Of a DNA stretch of 64,000 nt, positions 16,901 through 24,906 are shown piece after piece (the stretch's first letter is position 1; every line of letters begins with the position of its first letter). Source of the stretch: an uncultured Saprospiraceae bacterium (GTDB taxonomy: Bacteria; Bacteroidota; Bacteroidia; Chitinophagales; Saprospiraceae); contig CALEYL010000004.1 in the NCBI GenBank assembly GCA_937926205.1, forward strand, positions 1 through 64,000, given 5' to 3'. The position numbers and the translations under genes were made by a program. The notes below the pieces were generated by a model. It searched no databases, was not told where the DNA came from, and was given only the letters and a program-made list of their open reading frames with translations.

Positions 16901-17326
16901 TCTTCGGATGAGGCCCCATTTGCGGCTTTTTTCAAAAGCAATATAGCCGCCCGGCCATATCTGCAGGCGCTGATACCCTTTTTTCAGAATGATCCTGCCT
17001 TCAAGGTTTACAACCATCCACTCTCCAAGGTCCATAACGGCAATAAGCGTGGAGTCCAGTACTTTCAGGTCATCAAACTTTGGAGGAACAATTTCATCGC
17101 CACTTTGATTCAGTAAACCTACACGCCCTTCGCGTTGCATAACTGCGTAGCCAAAGTGTTTGAAATCTCCGATGGCATCGTAGACCGGCTTTACGGCTAT
17201 TTGCCCTGAAGTGTTGATCAGCCCCCATTTTTTTTCCACCTTGACAGGGAAAAAAGGCTGCGCCAATAATGCGAGCGGCGTTAAAAGCAAAAGAATAATG
17301 AGGCACGGTTGGCGCGTCATGCTCAT
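13976..17326 (-). CDS. Giant exported WG-repeat protein
   Basis: A 1,116-residue protein with a signal peptide (about 1-22, ending LLAQ). Essentially the whole mature chain is WG repeats (PF14903), with units of about 45 residues built on W/YGLIN..G..VI.P.YD.I..F..GLA.V. More than twenty can be counted by eye, most regular in the C-terminal half (KWGMINKKGDWLIPCQYDGI, YWGFIDKLGNIEIQFKY, KYGLIDQNGKYVLRPKYNEI). The central part (about 380-560) is more degenerate. WG proteins form extended beta structures and are thought to bind protein or envelope ligands; their role is poorly known. No transmembrane or sorting domain is seen. It is a single gene convergent with the acetyltransferase. Confidence 0.93.
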   Translation of the reverse strand: MSMTRQPCLIILLLLTPLALLAQPFFPVKVEKKWGLINTSGQIAVKPVYDAIGDFKHFGYAVMQREGRVGLLNQSGDEIVPPKFDDLKVLDSTLIAVMDLGEWMVVNLEGRIILKKGYQRLQIWPGGYIAFEKSRKWGLIRRDGTVLSEPVYDDIQPYSDKFFMTRRGDFSGLLSSSGTEILSPVANEIKVFNDTLFFFRNGPSWGAVNINRQMVIPAKYETFKKLSDYYIKLVFNNKFYIYSITFGNIISQESYEDYYAFSRRYLLVKKDRQLGLIDWCGNLILQPQYDEIQVHKDNIFRVNYKSKWGLVQVRDSILLPFEYDYIAPLKGNICSARKNGLLGIVNAMGSVVVAPQFQRIELEQNRARAYQRKGNGAETLTLFQFDEQGSLSDGSTFEKHFQVKIIGKKDGSKSRATGSDDENPYLIDKFEWFYSPLADRWGLRRLEDGSVQIEPKFHSVQVEKDLNFSLVSIEKTGRYEFERTTYRFESIYGLVNNEVGLLVTEVAFWDVRFDDFRNGNPLARCIFDNGKYGLVNKIGQIVKRDCAYVGPFREGLAVISMQGRLSGSLKVQNSLGKLAYHLNGMLSPNYMSDYTNYDQIFQNNAHLVCEGCEWGYVDTSGMATISPKFAFAKDFVNGVSIVQGLDSKWGMINKKGDWLIPCQYDGIDFLENTNNRIVRLYKQAPKYGLIDTLGQLAVSAIYEEIGSFSEGRLAVKRNGMWGFVNPDGLEVIPCRFREVGDFKEGLAAAKLGRYWGFIDKLGNIEIQFKYSRAGNFNANLAWIHTEQGAGFINKKDEIVIEPKFDKAFDFYQGIARVVSGGKYGLIDQNGKYVLRPKYNEIRSFDKHGLAVAAIGNEFIRYGLINLSGNVVASPDYNQIAEFREGLAAVQNKDLFGFIDTTGKLVIPCTYPKVSGFSEGRAVVQKNGLCGYIDLNGKEVIPLEYSRCLDFKDGKAVVYKGMRKAGVIDRNGQVIIEPSIDRLLLFAEGRGLVRDESSYQFYYITEEANLYDGYYERASGFKHGVAVVQINGKWGIINQKGIEVIPPKYDRIESFENGFAKVRIEGFNGLSNLKGEVIAEPDYEFITYAGQGLFRVEQGDKIGYCDSEGNWVWGLNN

Positions 17327-17387
17327 AATTGGAATAAAGTTTTGATGATCCGGCGATCAGAAATTCTGGAGACCGTTATTTTGAACG

Positions 17388-17395
17388 CAAAAATA
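17388..17395 (-). promoter_or_regulatory. Candidate promoter of the WG-repeat gene
   Basis: On the minus strand this reads TATTTTTG, an exact TAnnTTTG match, 62 bases before the WG-repeat start codon. The -33 side has only a TTGA-like sequence. Confidence 0.45.
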
Positions 17396-17736
17396 ACAGG
17401 CAAAGTACATGTTCAATACGATATTGACGATATGGCTGCAATGCCTTAGATTGCGGTGTGAAATTAGCATAATTCTGTTTTGTGGCAGATATTTAACATT
17501 TCGTCGGTTAAAAATCTGCGTTGGCAGATGCACAAAAAATTTATTGACTTTTTGTCTTTTTCAACCCAAAAGCATTTAACGGTGTTCTACCTTATCTCCA
17601 AATACAAGCCGAATGCAAAAGTTACCTCTAATCTTTGTTTGCGTCTTACAATAAAAAAAATGAGAATGAGAGCGCATTCAAAAAAAAATGTACTTTTGCG
17701 TAATCGCTTGGTAATTAAAAAATTACAATTGCTTTG

Positions 17737-17771
17737 TTTGGCTATAAGCCGTTAAAAATCAGGTATTTTTG
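17737..17771 (+). promoter_or_regulatory. Candidate promoter of the KAS III/desaturase/GH3/SDR operon
   Basis: TTTG at 17737-17740 and TATTTTTG at 17764-17771, with a 23-base spacer (slightly longer than the usual 19-21). Transcription would start near 17778, about 16 bases before the small ORF at 17794. Confidence 0.55.
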
Positions 17772-17793
17772 CACAATTAACGAATAATACCTT

Positions 17794-17874
17794 ATGTTAA
17801 AAGGGCTTCGTAAAGCAATTGTCACTGACAAGTTTAACAAACAGAATTTTCTTTTGAACCCTGTATTGGGATAA
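17794..17874 (+). CDS. Possible 26-residue small ORF heading the lipid-type operon
   Basis: ATG at 17794 opens a 26-codon frame ending in TAA at 17872-17874. The peptide starts MLKGLRKAIV and ends NFLLNPVLG; it has five Lys/Arg against one Asp. It begins about 16 bases after the predicted transcription start and stops 19 bases before the KAS III gene, so it would be the first frame met by ribosomes. Possible roles are a regulatory leader peptide, a small membrane-associated protein or a product precursor. An open frame of this length is common by chance, so position is the main argument. I do not recognise the peptide. Confidence 0.4.
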   Translation: MLKGLRKAIVTDKFNKQNFLLNPVLG

Positions 17875-17893
17875 CTACTAATTCTACTTATCC

Positions 17894-19906
17894 ATGAAGC
17901 GTAACACCGGTAACACCGTTATAGAAAGTCTGGGCGCCTATCTACCGCCCAAATCGGTCACCACGCGCGACGTTGTGGCAGGATGCGTCAATGAAGTTCG
18001 TTTCCCGATTGAACGCATAACAGGAATTAAGGAACGCCGCATGGCGGGAGAAACAGAATTTGCCATTGATCTGGCAATCAATGCCATAGAAGATTGTTTC
18101 AAATATTCTAAATACACACCTCAGGACATTGACCTGGTCATTTGTTGCAATATTTCGCATTACGACCAGCACGAGCGTTATTCCTTTGAACCAAGTGGCG
18201 CCATTCGTTTGCATGAACGTTTTGGATTTGACAACGCCACAGTTTATGACATATCGAATGCCTGTGCCGGTGTTTTCACCGGGATTAACATTGCCGATTC
18301 ATTTTTGAAAGCCGGCAGTGCCAACCGCGTTCTGGTGGTGAGCGGTGAATACATTACCCACCTGACCAAAACTGCTCAGAAAGAAATCCAGGAATTGTAC
18401 GATCTGCGCCTTGCTTGCCTGACTTTGGGTGATTCGGGAGTAGCCATGGTTCTGGAAAGGTCTGACCGCACGGATATTGGCTTTCAGCAACTGGAGATGC
18501 TGACACTGGGCAATTATAGTGCTTTTTGTGTCGCCAAAGCAACGGAATACCCTCATGGCGGCGCAATCATGTTGACTCAATCTGCTGAATTGTCAGGAGT
18601 TGCTGTTAAAGAAGGCGCCAAGCACGTTTGTAAAATGGTTTGGGCGGTAGGTGAAGATTCGATTGACACCATGATCACCCACCAAACCTCCAAGATCAGC
18701 ATTCAATCCGGTATTGCGGAAGTGAACCGAATTTTGAACTCAGAAAAATTCAATTCTGAAAATACCATCAACAACCTTGAGAAAAGAGGAAACACCTCAA
18801 CAACGTCTCATTTTGTTGCTGTGATGGACAACATCCAAAGTGGCCGTCTGAAATCTGGCGAGCATGTCCTTTTCAGTGTCAATGCGTCCGGTGTAACTTT
18901 GGGAACCGCAGTTTATTTCTTTGACGATCTGCCTGATCGCATCCGTCAGTTTCAGGAAACAAATACCCGGGCTGAAAAAATGGAAACCAGAATGGTAGAG
19001 CATCCTGGTGTAATCGCAGAACCTACCATCTCAATTGGAAGCATTGGCATCGTTCCGAAAGGAATCGACATCAAAAAAAGTACATTTGATCTTGCCAATC
19101 ATGCTGCCAGAGAATGCTTTCAGCAATCCGGCATTAATGGAGATGACATCGACCTGATGATTTTCTCCGGCGTTTACCGCGATGAATTTTTGTGCGAGCC
19201 GGCTGTTGCCGCCATGCTGGCGGGCGATCTGCAAATGCGCTCCGATGTTTATCGTGAAACCGGTAATTCCTTTGCATTTGATGTCCTGAATGGCTCTCTG
19301 GGCTTTTTAAATGCCCTGCAAACGGGCATCAGCATGATCAGCAGCGGAAAGGCAGACAATGCCCTGGTGCTGGCATCGGAGATCGAAAACAATTGCGAGC
19401 GTTGGCCCGAGGATTTGTTGGACGTTGAAGAAACCGGGTCAGCCATGTTCCTGAAGAAATCAGAGGATGGCTCCGGTTTTGGTGATTTTGTTTTCAAAAA
19501 ATTCACTCAATATTCCAATGCCCGGATCGTCGAAAACATCTGGAAAGACACCAAACCATTTTTGGAAGTTCAACTCGATGAACAGATAGAAGATTACTAC
19601 ATTGCCTGTATGGTGGAAACTGTAGCTGAGCTGATGATGAAGGCCCGTATTGATATGGATAAGATTGCGAAAGTTTTTCCTCAGCAAATTTCGTCAACTT
19701 TTATCCAAAAGTTATCAAAGGCACTAAATTTGCCCGCTGAAAAAGTGGTTGATGTTACGGCTGGAAGAAAAGACTTGTTCACGTCTTCTATTCCATACGC
19801 CATGCAGGAAGCCATCAGCAATCAGGAAGTAAAGAAAGGCGATATAGGCCTGATTATCAGTGTTGGTTCAGGGATTCAGACAGGCTGTGCCATTTATTAC
19901 TTCTAA
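17894..19906 (+). CDS. Fused double KAS III-like protein, second half catalytically degenerate
   Basis: A 670-residue protein made of two consecutive thiolase-fold, FabH/KAS III-like halves. The first (about 1-345) keeps the triad: Cys124 in SNACAGVF, His263 in ITHQTS and Asn300 in RGNTSTTS. It should therefore do acyl transfer and Claisen-type condensation. The second (about 372-670) starts again with IGSIGIVPKGIDI and has the same overall pattern. At the Cys site it reads VLNGSLGFLNAL (Ser468), at the His site FPQQISS (Gln) and at the Asn site TAGRKDLFTSS. KAS III enzymes are normally dimers of about 330-residue chains, so this is a fused pseudo-heterodimer with one active site. It heads an operon with desaturases, a GH3 enzyme and SDRs. 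Substrate unknown. Confidence 0.88.
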   Translation: MKRNTGNTVIESLGAYLPPKSVTTRDVVAGCVNEVRFPIERITGIKERRMAGETEFAIDLAINAIEDCFKYSKYTPQDIDLVICCNISHYDQHERYSFEPSGAIRLHERFGFDNATVYDISNACAGVFTGINIADSFLKAGSANRVLVVSGEYITHLTKTAQKEIQELYDLRLACLTLGDSGVAMVLERSDRTDIGFQQLEMLTLGNYSAFCVAKATEYPHGGAIMLTQSAELSGVAVKEGAKHVCKMVWAVGEDSIDTMITHQTSKISIQSGIAEVNRILNSEKFNSENTINNLEKRGNTSTTSHFVAVMDNIQSGRLKSGEHVLFSVNASGVTLGTAVYFFDDLPDRIRQFQETNTRAEKMETRMVEHPGVIAEPTISIGSIGIVPKGIDIKKSTFDLANHAARECFQQSGINGDDIDLMIFSGVYRDEFLCEPAVAAMLAGDLQMRSDVYRETGNSFAFDVLNGSLGFLNALQTGISMISSGKADNALVLASEIENNCERWPEDLLDVEETGSAMFLKKSEDGSGFGDFVFKKFTQYSNARIVENIWKDTKPFLEVQLDEQIEDYYIACMVETVAELMMKARIDMDKIAKVFPQQISSTFIQKLSKALNLPAEKVVDVTAGRKDLFTSSIPYAMQEAISNQEVKKGDIGLIISVGSGIQTGCAIYYF

Positions 19907-19960
19907 TTGAAGCTGCTGAAACAGATTTGTTAACGCTATTCATGTCAGAATTAAAGGATT

Positions 19961-21286
19961 ATGCTTAATTTCCTTGGATTGCTTGCACCGATTTTCTTTG
20001 TCGTTGTTTTGCTCGAATGGTTTATTGGGAAGCGCAAAGGCAAAGAGGTATACCAGTTTAGTGATGCTATTGCCAACATGTGTGCAGGAATGGCAGAAAG
20101 GATGTTTGATTTTTTCTGGGCAATCATCATGCTTTTTATTTTCAAGTGGATTTATGACAATTTTGCCATTTTCCACATTCCGCGGAATGTCTTTACCTGG
20201 ATACTTTGTTTGTTGGCTTATGATTTCCTCTACTACTGGTATCACAGGCTTGGCCATGAAGCCAATTTTCTGTGGGCTATTCACATTGTACACCACCAGA
20301 GTGAAGAATATAACTACACTGTTGCTTCCAGACAATCTGGAATTCAGGCGATTGCGAAGACTTTTTTCATTGCTCCTTTGCCTTTGCTGGGATTCGCACC
20401 GGAGTTTGCCTGGACGGTCTTTATTGCTGCCGGCGTACACCAATTCTTCCTGCATACACGTTTAATTGGCAGACTTGGTTTTCTGGAATACATCTTTGTG
20501 ACACCTTCGTTGCATCGGGTACATCACGGCCGGAACGATGAGTACCTCGATAAAAATTACGGAGGCGTATTTATATTCTGGGATATGCTTTACAAAACCT
20601 ACGAACGGGAAGAAGCAGAAGTTCGTTACGGCATCACCTCCGGGTTTGCCAGCCGTAATGTCTACTGGTCTTATTTTCACTATTGGGTTGACTTGTTTAA
20701 ACAGGCGAGGATGATTCCCCGCTGGAAAGATAAAATTGCCCTTTTCCTTGGTCACCCGGGATGGATGCCGGATGACGTGAAACCTAAAACACCGCCTAAG
20801 CCAAAACCGCTTGATCGCCCGAAATATGCACCACAAGCGCCCGCTCAACTGACGGTTTATATCCTGATGCAGGTAACCATCTGTTTGGGTTTGCTGGCAG
20901 GAATGATGATCCAGAAAGGAGACGTTAAAAGAGGTTATCCCACGCTGGAGTCATTCTATACGGAATACATGAGCCCAACGGAAGTGGCTGTTTATGCCGT
21001 ATTGATTACCCTGGCAACTTTGACCATCCCGGTGTTGGTTGAAAAGCGCCGTTGGGTTTATCTCGCTGAGCAACTCCGTCTGTTTATGATGGCTGTTTGT
21101 GTGCCCTTTTTTCTTCTTGAGTTGGAAGTCGGAAACCCCTGGGGGAGCCTGATTGCAGGAATGTTCATCGCCTACAGCGCCTGGTTGTATCGGATGCGGC
21201 ATTTTTTCAAATCCGGTGTTCAGGATGAAAACAGCTCAGGTGATGAAAAAAAGGATGGAGGCGACGTCAAACTTGCCCTATCCTGA
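19961..21286 (+). CDS. Sterol desaturase/fatty acid hydroxylase family membrane protein
   Basis: A 441-residue multi-pass protein of the fatty acid hydroxylase superfamily (PF04116). The di-iron His clusters are intact: HRLGH (His95, His99), HIVHH (His108, His111, His112), His160 and His165, and HRVHH (His185, His188, His189). The layout, with extra membrane segments after the catalytic domain, resembles bacterial sterol-desaturase proteins and alkylglycerol monooxygenase (TMEM195). A Pro/Lys-rich linker (about 255-275) separates the catalytic part from about four C-terminal helices, and the tail is Lys/Asp-rich. It probably inserts oxygen or a double bond into a lipid chain, using O2. It lies 54 bases after the KAS III gene. 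Confidence 0.9.
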   Translation: MLNFLGLLAPIFFVVVLLEWFIGKRKGKEVYQFSDAIANMCAGMAERMFDFFWAIIMLFIFKWIYDNFAIFHIPRNVFTWILCLLAYDFLYYWYHRLGHEANFLWAIHIVHHQSEEYNYTVASRQSGIQAIAKTFFIAPLPLLGFAPEFAWTVFIAAGVHQFFLHTRLIGRLGFLEYIFVTPSLHRVHHGRNDEYLDKNYGGVFIFWDMLYKTYEREEAEVRYGITSGFASRNVYWSYFHYWVDLFKQARMIPRWKDKIALFLGHPGWMPDDVKPKTPPKPKPLDRPKYAPQAPAQLTVYILMQVTICLGLLAGMMIQKGDVKRGYPTLESFYTEYMSPTEVAVYAVLITLATLTIPVLVEKRRWVYLAEQLRLFMMAVCVPFFLLELEVGNPWGSLIAGMFIAYSAWLYRMRHFFKSGVQDENSSGDEKKDGGDVKLALS

Positions 21287-21344
21287 TGAATATTAATGCT
21301 TAAAAAACAATAGTTTGCCGGCTGTAAACTGTTGAATTGCGCTC

Positions 21345-21369
21345 CCCCGATCGTAGCGAAGTATCGGGG
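21345..21369. repeat. Hairpin between the two desaturase-type genes
   Basis: CCCCGAT (21345-21351) and ATCGGGG (21363-21369) form a perfect 7-bp GC-rich stem with an 11-base loop. It lies in the 126-base gap inside the operon. There is no T-tract. It may be an extragenic palindrome or an mRNA stability element that sets apart the two halves of the operon. Confidence 0.6.
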
Positions 21370-21412
21370 TATTCAAAACCTATAACTTCTACTTTAAAAC
21401 TTCTGTTTCGTC

Positions 21413-22507
21413 ATGAGAGTAACATTTCAAAACGACAGCCCAAGTGAATTCTATCTGACTTTAGCACAGCGGATAGATGCCTATTTTAAAAGCCAAAAAC
21501 AAGGAAGGAAAGCAAACACACTCTACTGGGTTAAGGTTGCCAGTTTATTTCTGATGTACTTTGCCTTTTATTTTGCTGTTTTGTTTCTTCCATACAATTT
21601 TGCAACCGCAATGGCATGCTATGCCGCTATGGGAGTGCTGATTGTCTCAATTTTATTCGCTGTGGGGCATGACTCTGTTCATAATGCCGTTTCTCTTAAC
21701 CCCAAGGTTAATTACCTGATGGGTTATATATGGAATTTTTTCGGTATAAGCAGTTATTTTTGGCGGTTGAAACACAACATTTCTCACCACGCTTTTACCA
21801 ACATTCCGGGCAGCGACGGCGATTTGGATCAAACCAAACTGTTGCGTCTCAATCCATTGGCGCCCCGATTAAGTCTGCATAAATACCAGCACCTTTATGC
21901 CATGTTTATCTACAGCTTACTCGGCCCCTACATTGTATTCGTTCGTGACTTTAAATTGTTAAAAGAGAAAAAATTCGGGAATACAGTACTGGAAAAGCAC
22001 CCATTGAAAGAAGTCATCATCATCATCCTGAGTAAGATCTGGTTTTTCAGCTTTATAGTACTGGTTCCAAAATTCCTGACCGGGATGCCCTGGGTTGATT
22101 TGATTGCCATGAACCTGGTAATGTTATTCATTGCGGGTATCTTTACCGCGGTCGTATCCTTTCCCGTTCATGTTACTTATGAAAGCGATTATGCGCTTCC
22201 CAACGAACAAGGGGTGGTTGAAATGGATTTCATGACCCACCAGTTGCTGACAACCGTCGATTATTCGGCTGAAAACAAATGGATTCACTGGTTTTTTGGG
22301 GGCATCAATACCCATGTTGTCCACCATATGTTTCCCAGTGTAAACCATATACATTATTACGATCTGACAAAAATTGTGAAGCAGACAGCCGCAGAATACA
22401 ACCTGCGCTATGTGAACAAAACCCTGGCAAATGTGATGCGCGACCACCTTCTTTTCCTTCGGGAACTGGGCCTGCGAGACAACCCTTCGAACCTGAATCT
22501 GATCTAG
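21413..22507 (+). CDS. Membrane fatty acid desaturase
   Basis: A 364-residue integral membrane desaturase (PF00487). The three His boxes of a di-iron acyl desaturase are present: HDSVH (86-90), HNISHH (121-126) and HVVHH (301-305). Hydrophobic segments lie around 42-85, 163-180, 200-222 and 228-250. The arrangement matches front-end or linoleoyl-CoA-type acyl-lipid desaturases, but no cytochrome b5 domain is fused. It introduces a cis double bond into an acyl chain using O2 and an external electron donor. The regiochemistry cannot be inferred. It lies 15 bases before the GH3 gene. Confidence 0.92.
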   Translation: MRVTFQNDSPSEFYLTLAQRIDAYFKSQKQGRKANTLYWVKVASLFLMYFAFYFAVLFLPYNFATAMACYAAMGVLIVSILFAVGHDSVHNAVSLNPKVNYLMGYIWNFFGISSYFWRLKHNISHHAFTNIPGSDGDLDQTKLLRLNPLAPRLSLHKYQHLYAMFIYSLLGPYIVFVRDFKLLKEKKFGNTVLEKHPLKEVIIIILSKIWFFSFIVLVPKFLTGMPWVDLIAMNLVMLFIAGIFTAVVSFPVHVTYESDYALPNEQGVVEMDFMTHQLLTTVDYSAENKWIHWFFGGINTHVVHHMFPSVNHIHYYDLTKIVKQTAAEYNLRYVNKTLANVMRDHLLFLRELGLRDNPSNLNLI

Positions 22508-22522
22508 AGAAATTGTAACCAT

Positions 22523-24031
22523 ATGAGTCTGAAGTCTTTTATTGCAAAACTGATGGCGCAGTATTACGCCGGGAAAGTCGCTAAATGGCGCAGCAATCCC
22601 CTCGCTTATCAGGACCGGGTTTTTGAATACAACCTTTCTGTTGGACGCAATACGCTTTATGGGAAGGACCATGGCCTGGATAAAGTCAAAAATTATGAAG
22701 ACTTCAGGAAGGCTGTTCCGCTTCAGGAATACGAAGGCTTAAAAGGTTATATTGAAAAAATTAAAGCGGGCGAGCAAAATGTGCTTTGGAAAGGGTTACC
22801 AAAGTATTTTGCAAAAACGTCCGGAACGACTTCCGGCGTAAAATACATTCCGGTTTCAGAGGAAGGCATGCCCACTTTTATCAGTGCTGGTCGTCTTGCG
22901 CTGGCCATGTACACCCACGAAACAGGAAATGCCAGTTGGGTAGACGGAGGCCTGATTTTTATTCAGGGCAGCCCGGAGTTGAACAAAGTTGGTGCGGTGC
23001 AGGCCGGGCGCATGTCCGGAATTACCTATCACCACATTCCCAAATACCTTCGCCGCAACCTGACTCCGAGCTATGAAACCAATATTCTGGAAGACTGGGA
23101 ATTAAAAGTAGACCGGATTTGTGAAGAAACACTTCAGCGCGACATGACGGTCATCGGCGGTATTCCGCCCTGGGTGCTCATGTACTTTGAGCGGCTGATG
23201 GAAAAAACCGGTAAAAAAAGCATTTCCGAAATTTTTCCGAATTTCCAGGTTTATCCCTACGGCGGCGTCAATTTTGTGCCCTACAAAGAGCAATTTCAAA
23301 AGGCGATAGGCAAAGACATTGCCTATGTTGAAATGTACAATGCCTCGGAAGGCTTCATCGCTTTTCAGGACAAACAGGGTGTTGAAGGCATGTTGCTGAA
23401 TCTGGATGGCGGGATATTCTATGAATTTGTTCCTGCTGATGAAATTCACGACGAAAACCCAACCCGTCTTACCTTGAAAGACGTTGAACTTGGTAAAAAT
23501 TACGCCATTATTCTCAATACGAACTCCGGGCTTTGGGGGTATATCATTGGAGACACGGTTAAATTTGTCTCCAAAGACCCTTACCGCATCATCGTTACCG
23601 GGCGTACGAAGCATTTTATCTCTGCTTTTGGGGAACACGTCATTACCGAAGAAGTAGACGAAGCCCTGCAGCTTGTGGCTCATGAAGCAGGCGTGGGAAT
23701 TCTTGAATTTACGGTGGCGCCTCAGGTGAATCCGCCGGATGGCAGCCTCCCTTATCACGAATGGTTTGTAGAGTTTTCAGAAACCCCGAAAGACATGAAG
23801 TCTTTTGCGGAGAAAGTAAACGCCCTGCTTTGCGAAAAAAACATCTATTACCGGGATTTGATCGTCGGAAACATGTTGCAGCCGCTGATCATTCGTGTTG
23901 TTCCCAAAGATGGTTTCCGGCATTATATGAAAGCCCGGGGTAAATTGGGTGGCCAGAACAAGATGCCACGCCTTGCCAATACCCGGGAATATGCAGATGA
24001 TTTGATCGAGGTGCTGGAACTCAAGTTTTAA
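22523..24031 (+). CDS. GH3-family acyl-adenylating enzyme
   Basis: A 502-residue GH3 (auxin-responsive promoter family, PF03321) member of the ANL superfamily. The ATP loop KTSGTTSG (98-105), the second motif YNASEG (272-277), GD (343-344) and the hinge region RTKHFISAFGEHV are all present. Plant GH3 enzymes adenylate a carboxylic acid and join it to an amino acid through an amide bond. The bacterial members are largely uncharacterised. In this operon the acid could be a KAS III- and desaturase-derived acyl chain, and the acceptor an amine or amino acid; this is inference. SDR1 follows 6 bases downstream. Confidence 0.92.
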   Translation: MSLKSFIAKLMAQYYAGKVAKWRSNPLAYQDRVFEYNLSVGRNTLYGKDHGLDKVKNYEDFRKAVPLQEYEGLKGYIEKIKAGEQNVLWKGLPKYFAKTSGTTSGVKYIPVSEEGMPTFISAGRLALAMYTHETGNASWVDGGLIFIQGSPELNKVGAVQAGRMSGITYHHIPKYLRRNLTPSYETNILEDWELKVDRICEETLQRDMTVIGGIPPWVLMYFERLMEKTGKKSISEIFPNFQVYPYGGVNFVPYKEQFQKAIGKDIAYVEMYNASEGFIAFQDKQGVEGMLLNLDGGIFYEFVPADEIHDENPTRLTLKDVELGKNYAIILNTNSGLWGYIIGDTVKFVSKDPYRIIVTGRTKHFISAFGEHVITEEVDEALQLVAHEAGVGILEFTVAPQVNPPDGSLPYHEWFVEFSETPKDMKSFAEKVNALLCEKNIYYRDLIVGNMLQPLIIRVVPKDGFRHYMKARGKLGGQNKMPRLANTREYADDLIEVLELKF

Positions 24032-24037
24032 AATTTC

Positions 24038-24904
24038 ATGAAATACATCGTTGTTACAGGCGTGTCGGGGGGTATCGGGTTTGAGACGGTGCGCTACCTG
24101 CTCGAAAAGGGTTTTTATGTATTTGGCAGTGTGCGAACCGCGGCCGATGCAGCAAAAATGACCGAAATTTTTTCTCAGAATTTTAAGGCATTGGTTTTTG
24201 ATCTGACAGATGATGCTGCCATTGCGGCTTCTGTTGATCAGGTAAAGGCTGTAATTGGCAAAAACAACCTGAGCGGATTGGTAAACAATGCCGGGATGGT
24301 AATACCCGGGCCAATTCTGCACATGCCCAAAGAAAAAATGCGCCTGCAGTTTGAAGTCAATACTTTCGGCCCGCTGGTTTTGTGCCAATTGTATTTTCCA
24401 TTACTGAGGGGGAGTGCCGGCAACAACCCCGGCCGGATTGTGAACGTAAGCTCGCTGTCTGCCGAAATTGCCCTTCCATTTATGGGCCCCTATTCCGCTT
24501 CCAAAAGGGCTTTAAGCAACCTTGCCCATGCTTTGCGCAGGGAATATTATCCTTATGGTATAGAAGTTATTGATATTCAGCCGGGTCGTGTCAAAACCGG
24601 CATTACGGATACTTTGCCGGCTAATGCTGCGGATTTTTCGGGAACGGAATTTGAAGAGGGTATGGGACTGTATCTTGAAGCAGCTGACGAAGCAGGCAAT
24701 TGGGGGCTTCCACCGAAAGCCATAGCAACTACCATTTTCAAGGCCCTAACTGTTGCAAAACCATCTTTGCGCTACATCAGACCTTACCGATATTTTTCCC
24801 GATGGAAAATTCCGGCCAGCTTACCGGCACGGGTACTTGACCGGATACTGGCAAGGCGACTCCGTCTGCTTCCGGGCCATTTGAAAAACACAAACAAATT
24901 TTGA
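24038..24904 (+). CDS. Short-chain dehydrogenase/reductase 1
   Basis: A 288-residue classical SDR with the NAD(P) motif TGVSGGIG (7-14), NNAG (83-86), the active-site Ser in NVSS (138-139) and YSASK (Tyr152, Lys156). The active site is complete, so it should oxidise or reduce a carbonyl/alcohol, perhaps a beta-keto group made by the KAS III protein. The C-terminus is basic (about 245-288, many Arg), which may help membrane contact. It is a tandem paralogue of the next gene, sharing for example the IPGPIL segment and the C-terminal LLPxRLLDRIxAxR pattern. Confidence 0.9.
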   Translation: MKYIVVTGVSGGIGFETVRYLLEKGFYVFGSVRTAADAAKMTEIFSQNFKALVFDLTDDAAIAASVDQVKAVIGKNNLSGLVNNAGMVIPGPILHMPKEKMRLQFEVNTFGPLVLCQLYFPLLRGSAGNNPGRIVNVSSLSAEIALPFMGPYSASKRALSNLAHALRREYYPYGIEVIDIQPGRVKTGITDTLPANAADFSGTEFEEGMGLYLEAADEAGNWGLPPKAIATTIFKALTVAKPSLRYIRPYRYFSRWKIPASLPARVLDRILARRLRLLPGHLKNTNKF

Positions 24905-24906
24905 TC

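Larger units (their letters stand above)
17327..17793. other. Divergent AT-rich intergenic region
   Basis: About 470 bases between the WG-repeat gene and the lipid-type operon. It is AT-rich with several A-runs and holds candidate promoters for both sides (17388-17395 minus, 17737-17771 plus). A further TACTTTTG at 17691-17698 matches the -7 consensus but has no TTTG at the right distance. The open frame at 17480-17755 is Lys/Phe-rich noise. Confidence 0.5.

Noticed and set aside
17480..17755. A 91-codon plus-strand frame in the AT-rich divergent region
   Set aside because: Lys/Leu/Phe-rich translation from AT-rich DNA, no family features, and it overlaps the promoter of the following operon.
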